Assembly (NCBI GenBank): GCA_005281725.1
Contig: SSBO01000012.1
Span: forward strand, 16,587,865 to 16,651,864
Reading direction: 5' to 3'
Origin: Wuchereria bancrofti
Lineage: Eukaryota > Nematoda > Chromadorea > Rhabditida > Onchocercidae
Length of the DNA: 64,000 nt
Below the pieces are notes generated by a model that saw only the letters and a program-made list of their open reading frames with translations, made no database searches and had not been told where the DNA came from. Shown here one piece after another: positions 49,769-60,835 of this stretch. A program made the translations under genes and the position numbers. Each line of letters begins with the position of its first letter. Positions within the stretch are counted from its first letter, which is position 1.

Positions 49769-52195
49769 TCAGCTTCGCGAAATGAAATTTGGATTCTGCA
49801 CTTCAATATCACCAGTTGGTGCTAAACCAGGGCATTCATACACCGAAAAGTTGTTCTCGTCATCGGATGTTTCACTGCTCTCATAGCCATCCGGAAACGT
49901 TATTGTGCCATCTTCACCTGATATTATCTTCTGTTTTGCTTGCTGATAATGGTGTAGTTGCGCCTAAAATTATCAGCAGCAAAATAAATTAATAGCTGAA
50001 AAAGTACAAATTTCAACATGAAATGCGTCGACAAAATACATTAAATTTTGGAGATGACTCTCTTTCCTGCCTACACCATATTAAAGGGTTTGACACGCTG
50101 TAGTTGATCCTTAATGCAACATCAAATACAGTCAGTGCTTCGACATATTCTTCCTACTTCCCTTTTGATTTCATACTTTGATATTGTTTTTTAACGTTTT
50201 GATATTGTTTTTTTAAAAAAGGTGATATTGTTTTTTTAACGTTTTTTTAAATGTTCTATCCAACATTCGGGTACTTCCTTACAAGAATGAGAAAATAGTC
50301 ACTGTAATAGAGCCAACGTCATCAAATAATATTACATGTTCAAAATGCCTTTTTTCCACTTTGTCATGCCAAATCATCGATCAAAAGCAAATAAAAATGA
50401 GGACTACACTTAGATGCTACTGTATTTTAGAATGCACTTCAATCTGTCTGTATCCAATAACGGAGTTAATTTTCGACATACCTTGTATGCCAGTCCTTCA
50501 TCACCACCTTTTTTTTTCCTACTTTTTCCAGGACCGGTGGGCGCGTATGTAAAATCACAGCTGTCTGCTGGAGATTTTTGAGATCGATCCCTGACGTTTC
50601 ATTAATAAAGCACAAAGAAAAAAATTTTTGAAAAGTGCATACAAATCAAACAAAATGCAAAGCATTGAAGAGCGTCGTTTGACCAGTATAATCCACTCAG
50701 AGAGACAATTCATTTGATACACTGAATGATGAAATGAAATTTATCGAACTTACTTGAAAAAGTAATAGCTGCCGGTTGCTACTCCAATTACCACCGCTAA
50801 CATGCAAGCTGTTGCTACTGCTGAAAAAAAATTAATTCTAAAGAATGGTAAAGACTTTTTCATTAAAAAAATCACCCAAATGACAAACTTAAGAGAAAGA
50901 GACGTATTTGAAATAAGTTTGTAAAATAATATCTTAAATATTAAAAAAAAAAAAAAAACGCGCAAGGAAAGCAATGTGTGACAAAGAAAGATAAAGCAAG
51001 AAATATGGCTATCGTCAAAAATTGCTGAATCAACACGATGAGCAAGACTATATTCTGAATATATCCGAAGTGTTTTTTTAAATAGGCTCCTCAGGCCTAT
51101 CTTTAAATTGTTCTATTCCTTTAACAATATATAGCATACTTAAGCAAATTGAGTGATAATATCAAAGTTGAAACTAACAGCATACCTAAAGTTAGGAAAT
51201 TACCGAGATGAAGCATTGGTCTTAAGTTAGTTCGCTGAACCATTTGCTGATCTTCTACCCTTTTCTTCAACATTTCCCTATGCTTTATCTGGTTTGAAAC
51301 TTTCGGTTCAATGAATCCCACATATTCGCTTTGTCCTTTTTTCTGTGCTGTTACCAATTTTGTAGCTGTTCCTTGAACGGGCGCATTTTCTGCATTTTCG
51401 ATATCAATGTCGTACATAACATTACTTTCTGGCTCGCTGTATTCATCATTATAAGCTGAAATTTTATACATGTATTATATAAGGCTTCATTTAGAAGCTA
51501 CGAGATTAAATTCCAATTTTAAAAGAACTTAGGGTTTAAAAAAATATTAAGTCCAAAACACTGTCAATACTTCTCTTTGAAAGTGGTATCATTAGAACCG
51601 CGTCAGCGCAACACCTGAATAGTCTTTTTTTTCTTGAAATCTATCAGTTAGGTCAATCTAGTGCTGGTAATTCTAATGTTTGCATTAAAATTCCATTGGT
51701 ATGCGATATTGAAGGAATAGAAATTAAAGCAGGAATAAAAAAGAGTTTAGACAGAGTTTAACTGTGATGTTTGATTAAATTAGCTTACACATTGACCTTT
51801 ATCGAGGACACTGCTGTTCTATAGTAAACTAACTTTAATTTTCATTGAAAAGAAGAAAGGAGTATAAGTAAAAACGGTTGACCCTAAATAATAGCTATGA
51901 TTTTAACATAAAGTTCTAGAATTTCTTCAGAATTTGAGATTTTACATTAACTTTAATTATGAGGAAAAATATATGGTAATGACAAATGACCAAATGTGGT
52001 AACCAAATGACAGAGCCTGTAAAGATGGTTCGTTCCTTATTTATACTTAAACAACTCAACTGAATAATGACGAATGAACAAAAAATCAGAAGAACTAACA
52101 AGACTGTCGCCTGCCTTTGTTGGTTTGCGTTAACAAATGCATTAGAGTTGCTATCTGTTTATCACTGTCATAATGTGATAACTGCGGTCCATTCT
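49769..52195 (-). CDS. CAB-1/NPDC1-like neuronal membrane protein (C-terminal exons)
   Basis: Single-pass membrane protein of the NPDC1 family. In C. elegans, CAB-1 interacts with the Rab3 exchange factor AEX-3 and affects synaptic signalling. Five exons read leftward in consistent phase: 52100-52195 (HYDSDKQIATLMHLL), 51204-51455 (acidic, then basic ectodomain or stalk), 50754-50820 (membrane segment AVATACMLAVVIGVATGSYY), 50482-50590 (CDFTYAPTGPGKSRKKKGG) and 49769-49963. The last exon holds the family's hallmark cytoplasmic end: LHHYQQAKQKI, an acidic SSETSDDENN stretch and VYECPGLAPTGDIEVQNP, close to the C-terminal region of mammalian NPDC1. The protein stops nine codons after the start of NPNF. 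Exons upstream of 52195 are needed; the phase there requires a preceding exon ending with one base. A candidate first exon is at 55195-55259. Start not fixed. Confidence 0.88.
50180..50252. repeat. Short tandem repeat, three imperfect units
   Basis: Three copies of a unit like gatattgttttttaacgttt, the middle one with aaaaaagg in place of cgttt. It lies in the intron before the last cab-1 exon. Confidence 0.75.
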
Positions 52196-55194
52196 CTAAA
52201 ACATAGAAATTGGAAATGGATTTTGATTTGAATAATTCCTGCCAATAATTATTTGAATTTTCAAATCTCCAGATTTCGAAATTAATTATCTTGGAGGTTT
52301 GAGAAATTTTTTTTTGTTAATTTTTTTTTCAATTTTTTCAAATGTCATATAAAAAACTATTGGAAAATGTATATTTCATATAAACTATTCGTTGAGAAAA
52401 TTCTCATCCTTCATAGTTTCATTTGCCAAAGCAGTTGACCGACCGCAGATATTTAGTCTAATGTCAATATGCTCATTAGGAAATTTATTCCTATTAGTTA
52501 CGTACGTATATGACCAATAATTCCCATGTATTCAAGGTTTAAAAATAGAATTTTGCGCTGCTACTCCATCACATAAGGGGAAAATAAGAATTCGTGAAAT
52601 ACCGATACATTTCAATTGCGAAATCGTATAAATGATTAGATTTTAAGATGTGATTGTAGAATGAGAAAAAAGAAGACAAGCTATATTGGTTATAATTAAT
52701 TATGACAAACTATAATTATTTCAATTATTAAAGCTATATTAATAGTGACGTATGAGATATATGTAAACATATATGAACAAAAAACTAAAAACTGTCCAAG
52801 TGGAAGAAATCGAAAAACTCTGGTTTGTCTCGAAAACTTCTACCTTTTGTTTTAGAACGTTTACTGATGCCACATTTGATATTCTTTGGTTCACTGTTCA
52901 AGTAAATAATTAATCCTTTTCTGAAGGAAGAACTAAAATCTGTTCAGCGGACAAAGTCAAAATTTAAATAATAAAAAGAGCCAGAAACCATTCTTGATAT
53001 TTAAAGGAATGACGATGTAGAGTTTATTCCTGTCATTTTCTATACCATGGTACTTAAATGTTTGAAATAGAAATTGAAGATAGCTTCAGTCAAGAAAGAG
53101 TTCAAAATATTTTCATTTACTTATATCCAATGATTTTGCAGCCTAAACTGAAACCTAGCTTTATATTTTACAACGGATTTGTTTACTCCTTCAAAAGCCA
53201 CTAATTATCATGACTATTACCACAATTCCGGAAATAATATTTTTCCGTATTGCAAATTTTACTTAAACCGAGCCATATCGCTCATTCCTTCTTACCAATC
53301 AAATTCGTGTAAAAATTATGTCATCAATAAAGACCGTTTGAAGAAAAGTTTGATTTGCATGCAGTGCGCGAGGATTACTCATTTAGTGTCACTTAGAAAA
53401 TAACAAAATGAAATTTGAAATTTTCTAGGTTATGCTGTGCAACTTTGGCTAAGGAGTTAATGTTCATCGAAGATATCTAATGCAGTCCAACCAATTCTTC
53501 TACTTTTAATAGAAGGAGAGTGCAGAATCATCGAATCAGACAAAAATCCTCCACATATATTGTGTATATGTCCTTATCACATCTATATGTTTGTCTGCTT
53601 TTGGCTTCAGAATTACGGAAATTGATATTTCTAGCCTAGTTGAGATATACTGCAAGCCAAGAAGTTTACACTCTTAATGTCAGTGTAATATGAATATTGA
53701 ATGAACAAAAAACGAAAAATTACTTTGTTTCATTGAACATTGCTTTACTTCACTGCATTATGTGACTTTTACTGTGCAATATCCCAAATAGATTACTAAG
53801 TAAATTTTTACTTCGATTTCAGTATTCAATATTTCCTTTTCATCTTAGATAAGGTTGGAGAGAAACAGAAAAAACGAAAAAGAGACATAGAATAATAGCT
53901 TGGCTAAAATGTACTTAGCAATTCGGCGGCACATGTTGGATATATTCTTTGACCTCTTTAAAAAGATTAATATTAATTTTCCTACACAAATCATATGCGT
54001 ATTTATTAATCGATCAATTGAGCAAAATTATCTCACTCTTCTTTAGTTTCAATTAACAATAAGGACTTGTATCTACTTTAATTAGTTATTTGGAATTCAG
54101 AAAACCGAACTGATGAAAATTCTAGCCAGAAAATCAACGCCTGGTATCTTATAGAGTTGTCAGTAAATTTGAACAAAAAATAATAAACCCTTTCAATCAA
54201 TGGGATATCCATGAAATAAACTTTTCACCCATAGAAAGTTTTTTTTTATTATTGTATTTGGGCAATATAATGCATTTGAATAAATGCTTCTTTAATACAT
54301 CTAAGGAAACTTAAAATGTCTCATATTTCAATTTTAAAAGTAGTCAATCATATTCAGTTAGGTTGAATAGCACAGCAAATATCCAATTTTCTTGAATCAA
54401 ATAGGCTTTGTTTGAGAAACCTGAATAGAGCTTTTACTTCCGAAATGAATTGACTTAACTAATTGCTATTTTCGATCTTATTGTTCCACTCTCGATTCTT
54501 TTATTTTTATCTTGTTTTTCGTTTTTGGCTGTAGAAAGGAGTTTAATTGAATATTCGGACACTGAAATATAAGATCTTAATTATTATCTTAGGTTTTAAT
54601 CTATCCCAGTTCTGTCGTAAGAGATGCTCACAAAAAAACTATTATATATGCTTATTAATAAAAAGTGAAAAATTGATGCTATGCAACGACAAATAATTTC
54701 ATTACGATACTTTGGTGTGAAAAAAAAAACAGAAAAAGCTTAAACATGTAACATGAATTATATCATTTACAGCAAATCTAGGGATTTTATTTCCTTAGCA
54801 TCAAGAACTTATTTCTAAGCCTCATTTCTTTTCTTTCCATGTATTTCTTTCAAAACATCTTTAAAAGCCATTTAATAATTTTTTTTTCTTGTCCACGATT
54901 AAGAATAGAAAAAGATTGCGATGATGAGTACTGGTAAAACATAAAGTGCTCTCATAACAATTGAAATCTCTCTCAAATATTTGAATTTGGCTTTTCTCTT
55001 TTTATTTATCTCAAAAGAAATAAAGAATTGTAATTTCTATGAAAAAAAGTATGACAAAGATATTGAGGATAGCAATAATAGCAATAAAAAATATTGTCAC
55101 ATAATTAGCAAATACTGGTCACTGGTTAGTGAGTATGAAATTTCATTGTTAAAGTTAGTGTTTTACAAGCAGTATAAAAGATAATGAAGAAAAC
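52196..55194. other. AT-rich stretch, probable cab-1 intron(s)
   Basis: No exon could be assigned. If the signal-peptide exon at 55195-55259 belongs to cab-1, this is intron plus at least one unlocated exon. The reading phases at 55195 (two leftover bases) and 52195 (needs one) do not join directly. Short open frames here look random. Confidence 0.4.
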
Positions 55195-55259
55195 TTGCCA
55201 ACGGCATAGAATGACGCATGTGAATGAAGGAGCAGAGCGGGAAGGATCAGCCACCACAT
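55195..55259 (-). CDS. Candidate signal-peptide exon, possibly cab-1 exon 1
   Basis: ATG at 55259 opens MWWLILPALLLHSHA followed by SFYAVGK, a textbook short signal peptide, and ends at a CAA|GTTTTC donor. It sits upstream of cab-1 on the same strand, directly downstream (in transcription) of an unusually GC-rich segment. NPDC1-family proteins are type I membrane proteins with a signal peptide, so linkage is plausible, but at least one joining exon has not been found. It could belong to another secreted protein. Confidence 0.4.
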
Positions 55260-55460
55260 TCTGTCCGCTCCTGGCGATGACTGCTGCTTGGGAGGCAGAA
55301 ATATCCGTGAGACTTGAATCCGTCAGCAAGCTCGCAGCTACTAATGGCTCTCGTGTATCGATCCTTGGAGACAACCGAGTCGAGCGCATGGATTTGCTAG
55401 CCGAAAAAGCCTATCTCTCTACTTCTCGACGTCATTCCTTTTATGTCATTCATGTTTAAG
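55260..55460 (-). promoter_or_regulatory. GC-rich island, possible promoter or 5' UTR
   Basis: About 200 bases near 50% G+C with several CpGs, in surroundings far richer in A+T. Both strands are open for more than 80 codons by virtue of composition. On the minus strand an ATG at 55389 begins a frame that overlaps the signal-peptide ATG in another frame, so it could act as an upstream ORF if this is a 5' UTR. Confidence 0.35.
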
Positions 55461-58400
55461 TCCTCAATGTTTCTTTCTATATGTGCGGTTGATACGATTA
55501 AATCAAAAGAGATGACAGAAATTTGGGGGGATGATATTATTGTATGAGCAAATAATTGTTCGCACAATATGAAATGAATTTCATATTTGTCATTCGTTAT
55601 CTATTTCATTTTGGCATATTTTCATTGAACACTTAGTGTCGTTTCACTTGAACGGAGCAATTGTTCCTAGTGATAGATGTATGGCACGAAAAGCACCCTT
55701 GGAATTAAGTGAGCTTTCAAGTGCATTTCAAGCACATCTGGTACAACTATTTCATTGCTAATCAGATAAGGTTAAGTAAATGTACATTTCATTGCTTGGT
55801 GATCATGAAGTATTTCATTTCCCAGAAAACAAGATTATTTGGTAAGGTTTTTATCTTTTATTAATCTATGAATTTTCAACGATTTTAAGAAGCATGTTCT
55901 TTCTCATTTCAATAAGATTTCTTAACAGTGGAACAAAAATTAAAACTATTGTCAAAATATAAACAAAAACAAAAATTCCCTACAAGTTTTTGCCGATGAT
56001 GATATGCATCTTAAATTAAGCACTATTTGAAACCTTAATTAGCATGAAAGGTTATATCATATCAAAAAAAAATAGTTTTATCTACCTTCTTGATTATATA
56101 CAAAGATAGATACATGGTGATTGCAAATTGGTAACGAATATGATGATATAGAAAAATGAAGTAATATGCTTTTCAGAGCGTCCTTATCATATCAAACTTT
56201 TGTTTATTTTGGCTCCATAAGCTATAGCAATAGCTGCTGTTTGTGGGCGAAAATAAACAATAGATACTAAAATAACTCAGCTATTGTCGAGAGGAAGTCT
56301 GTCATGAATTTGAAAATTCTATTGTCACAAGAGAATGCAAAGTGTGTACAAAATTAATGAAAGCTAAATCGGTTATTCATCAAAAAGTGTTTGTTCCAAT
56401 TGTTTCTTAAAAATTTCTTTTCCTAGTAAACACAAGCTAACATAATGATGTATCACTGGTTTTTTAAATATTATTTAAATATAAAATTTGTATTCCAACT
56501 GCAAATGTAAGTTGTATTACTGTAATCCTTTTAAATTTGAAAAAAGTGCAACTGAGTAACCATCTTATTTTGTTTCAGATAACGTTTTAGATAAATAAAT
56601 TCATTGTCGAGACATATGCAAAAAGAAAGAAAAGAGTAATTTTGTTGGCATTTAATTTGGTTGTACGGATGAATATGACAGGATGAAAATGAGAATGGGT
56701 ATAAAGTATCATTTCATTTTTGAACTTTTGAACTTAGATGTGTCGTACAAGTATCAAAAGCTTAAGTCAAATGAAACCTTAGAAATCATAATGATGATAA
56801 AGTCCTTCCATTAAATATCATTCACTTGAAAATAAAGTGACTTGATTTTCTTCGAGAATAAACTTGGATATTTTTGCCATTGCTAATAAGTAGTTGTACC
56901 ATACTATTTGTTTCTAAAGATTCATATAATATATAATTTAATTATATGTGGTAATAATTATCAGATCGGTGAACAATTTAACTAATTATTTCACTTTTTT
57001 TGCTCCAGCCTGAGAATGATATAGTAAATGAGGCCAAGCAGCGAAACTTCATTAATTTAAGGAGAGAATAACCAAAAGCGTCGAAAGCTTGCTCCACTCA
57101 ATTACTACCATCTCAGATATTTCTTTCGTCCAGCATTCATTCCTTGTCCAATTGATCGATAGTTTTCCTGTATGCCAAAAGTGATTAAATCAGTTAGCAA
57201 GTGATATTTGTAAATCCTATAATAAGCGACTCACAGAGTGACGGGAAAAAAGTCTGTTTTATGCAGAAAAGTTAGAGATCAAAATTTGGGAAGTGAAGAG
57301 AGCTGGAACTCTAACAGCACTTTCCGGTATGAACAGAACTAATGTAACTCTGGCAATACTTGACAATGAACCGTCTACTTAGACCTGGTTTCCGCTTGTG
57401 ATATGATAAGATGATTAAATGAGTATTCTTTTAATTCAGTTTTGTTTCTTCAGCATAAACAGTTATTCATGCTAGCATAAACGTCTTCCCTTTTCCTTTC
57501 TTCTGTGATAAACATCACAGACCGTTCCCTTCTATATCAAGGTTTGGTAGGAAGGTTTCTTTACTGAGTGTGAAAGGTGAAGTACTTATGATTTGAAATC
57601 ACTTTTACATCACAATAAAAATGTGTTGAAGTAATATTAGTTCCTATTGAATTCATTCAACACTCCCACACATGAATTACGGCGAATATATTTTGCATCT
57701 CACTAAACCAATAAATCATATCCCAATAAATCGATATCGATTGTTTCATCTTCTCTTCTAGACATCTTTATGGTCCGAAATTTCTTAGTGTTTTTGGATA
57801 TTTTTCATCTTAGTTTTCGAAAGATTACATATTTACCAATCACAGTGATAGCTCAACAAAAAGGTATTAACGTTGAATAATTAAGACAAACTCATCAGTC
57901 ATACAGCTTTTTGCTGATTGTTTTTGTTGTTTTGTCCACCTTCAGATTGTCGACTGAAAAGAACGAACTCTCAATTCACAGTTTTTTGTTATACAATAGT
58001 CTTCCATTCTTCTTTGGCATTTCATTCTGTATGAATTTAGTAATATCACGCATAATGAAACACGAAATCTTTAGGTGATATTCCTTCGAAAGCAATTTTG
58101 ATATTGTGTAATTTTAATTTGCGTAGATTATGGAGATAAATGGATTAAAATCTCCACATCTACCAGTCATTCTTTCATTCACAATAATCTGGCACGACTA
58201 TGTTGTATTTTTCCAGGTTGCAGCAAATATTAAGATTGTCATCAAATTAAGTAGAAAGTGAAACATCAGAATGGGAGCAAGAGAAAGAATTTTATCACTT
58301 TTATTGTAAATAAGAGAAAAATTAACAAATTTTACAATGACATGATAAATGATTTTAAAATTAATGAAAAATATGATTTTCGTTACTGGCTTGGACTGAA

Positions 58401-59185
58401 TTCAATAATTTTATCTCAAATAACTCTGACACACATAAATGGTCTTGAAAAAATTTTAACAAAGCTATAATGGTATGATAAGAGTTAAATGGCATTGTGC
58501 TTTTCCTGCAACCATACAGAAAGGAAATAAGGACATGTTCATCATTTCTCTTCCTATTTCTGATCATTTTAGTTACATGGATTTATGCTTCAAAGTATTC
58601 TAATCTTAGGTTTAAATATACCTAGATATTGTTCTTATCGTAACTTCACCTTATTGCTTTTAATAAGCAGACTGAAATGCGGTTTTTATTTTTTGGATTA
58701 AGCTTATTTAAATAACAACGAGCATTACTTCATCTAATCTACTCTAAACGCTAAAGTTCTAATATCTCACAACTTTTCACAGCCTCAACTTGCTATTTTT
58801 GTCTCATTTCAACAGTAGTTTTAACTCTAAAGAAAAGATAATGATAATTTAATGAGTGGAAAATCTTAATTGTACATAACTCGTATACTTACTTCACTAT
58901 TCCGGAAAATATCATCGAGTCGGAAAAATTTTGTTTCTAATTAATTTATTCTTTCTGTCGCGTATACCGTTTGTACTCTTACTGTATTACCATTTTATGT
59001 TTTTACGAAATGATTTGAAATAAAAAATTAGGTCATTGTCCTCTTCTCGCATTCACGAACGAGTATATGACACATCTACTGAGCTTATCAGTGATTAGAG
59101 ATCAATGTTAGGAGTAATTGGCTATGCACAGATCTTCTTCCGCTCTCCCATGCCACAACTCTTCTTGAAATGCCACTGTTGCAGG
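55461..59185. other. Long region without supported gene
   Basis: AT-rich DNA with many stops in all frames. I saw no exon chain, tRNA-like structure or transposase-like frame. Confidence 0.5.
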
Positions 59186-59405
59186 ATGCAAACGATTTTT
59201 GTACCATTGCTATTACGTCGATCATCTGCGCCTAATCAGTTGCAGGTGGGAAGACATTAGTAGTTGTAGTATGGTTTCTATCCTGCGACGTTTTCTGTTT
59301 TTTTACTTGTATATTGTTAGCGTACTTTTGTGCATACCACTTTCGGTGGTTATTTGGTGGTTACGACGAAAGTTTGACGAGGATTCGGTGGCTGGAGATA
59401 AACAG
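59186..59405 (+). other. Two overlapping candidate 5' exons
   Basis: After a TTGCAG acceptor-like motif an ATG at about 59184-59190 opens a short Arg/Leu/Ser-rich frame (IFVPLLLRRSSAPNQLQ) ending at a CAG|GTGGGA donor, resembling a mitochondrial leader. In another frame an ATG at 59271 opens a membrane anchor (FLFFYLYIVSVLLCIPLSVV, then WWLRRKFDEDS) ending at CAG|GTATTT. Neither joins in phase to the ALG2 start exon at 60836. One may be the first exon of an unidentified gene. Confidence 0.3.
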
Positions 59406-60835
59406 GTATTTAAAATTTCGGAATTTGGCTTTCTAAATTCTGATTTTATTTATTGATAATGGAAAATTAGATATTATTGCGGAATCTGATCATTTACATC
59501 ATGAAAAGTTTAAACTGTTTATTTAGTCTAGTGATAATTTTACAGATAGGATATTACCAATCTAATGAAAATAAATCAAGTACTTACATATTTAAAAATT
59601 CATCCAGTTCCTACTCGACAGTCCCAGTCCCAAAGATAACATCGGTGTTAATGTGCAAAGTCGAATTATTTCGATAAATAAAAAAGAGTTCTCAATAATT
59701 TATAGTCGCCGGAACTCTAACGTATTGTCAACAGCAATAAATTAGAACTGTTGTGCTAAAATTTATCCTTTAGTCATTCCTGATACTCATTTCAAATTAG
59801 TCAGTAATAATTTTGGGTTGCAATAAAAAAAACGTTTCAAATAAGAATATTATTTGCAATTTTCTGTTTGCTAGAAAATGTTGTTTTCTTTAAAAAAGGA
59901 ACAAACGTTTTGCACTGACATCTTTCCATTTAGTAAATATTAAATTAGTCAACATACTATCTTTTTGTCAAATAGAGACACAACCAAAGTTTTTAATAAG
60001 TTGCGAGTTGCCTGCTTTAAAGTGGCTGTTCAGTGATTGGCTGCAATTATACTCGGCTTCTTGAGTTTTCTTGCAAGTTAACAATCGGAAAATAACAGTT
60101 TTAACATACTTGCAGAAAAAAGTTGGAAGCTTTTTTTACTTAATGTTATATACGTCACATTCCTATTATGCTTTGATTCTTTGACGCATTTCACGTGTGT
60201 GAATTCAACTATGGTATATCATTATTGGAAATGCAAAGGTGTTCTGCAAAAACTGAGAAAAAAGGATTGATTGCTGGAATTTAAATTTAAAAATTTTCTA
60301 AGAAGCTTAATTTGGATAAAAAGATTGATTCTTAAAAGACAGATTTCTTTCTAGACTAATTTCGATACAAAACATATATCTTTTACAACATATTACTCAG
60401 ATATGAAATTTAAACTAATGGCCTTATTGTTAATGTGTGAGTATTTCCGATGATTGATATAAAGGAGGGGACTTATATCTCTTCGGATTTTTTTACGAGA
60501 TTTTACTCACTTACCTAGCCTTAGGAAACGGCAAAAGAAGAGACTCAAATAAAATTAAGTATAGAGAGTGAAGAAAACGATAAGTAAACAAAAGAGGAAA
60601 GGTAATTAACAAATGCCGCTTGCACAATCTATCAGATTTGGTATACCAGAAGTTTAAGAATATCAGATCAGCTTTTAAGTGTGAAAGAGGATTTAAGCGT
60701 TAGTAAACGATTGCTTCCTGTTTTTCTTCGCAAAGTAATTATCGATTACCGTTATCATTAATATATGACTGAAAATATTTTTTGAAGTCCGTCGGTAATT
60801 GAAGTGATTAACAGCCTATTTTGGCAATTTAAGGC
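59406..60835. other. No supported gene
   Basis: AT-rich sequence between the candidate exons and the ALG2-like start. Nothing further recognised. Confidence 0.45.

Noticed and set aside
55184..55459. Plus-strand 91-codon frame in the GC-rich island
   Set aside because: Both strands are open there because of base composition. The minus strand has a better explanation (signal peptide and donor), and no homology was recognised.
58258..58567. Overlapping plus and minus open frames in the right-hand desert
   Set aside because: Composition is Lys/Asn/Ile-rich as expected of random AT-rich DNA, with no splice-linked partners or recognisable domain.
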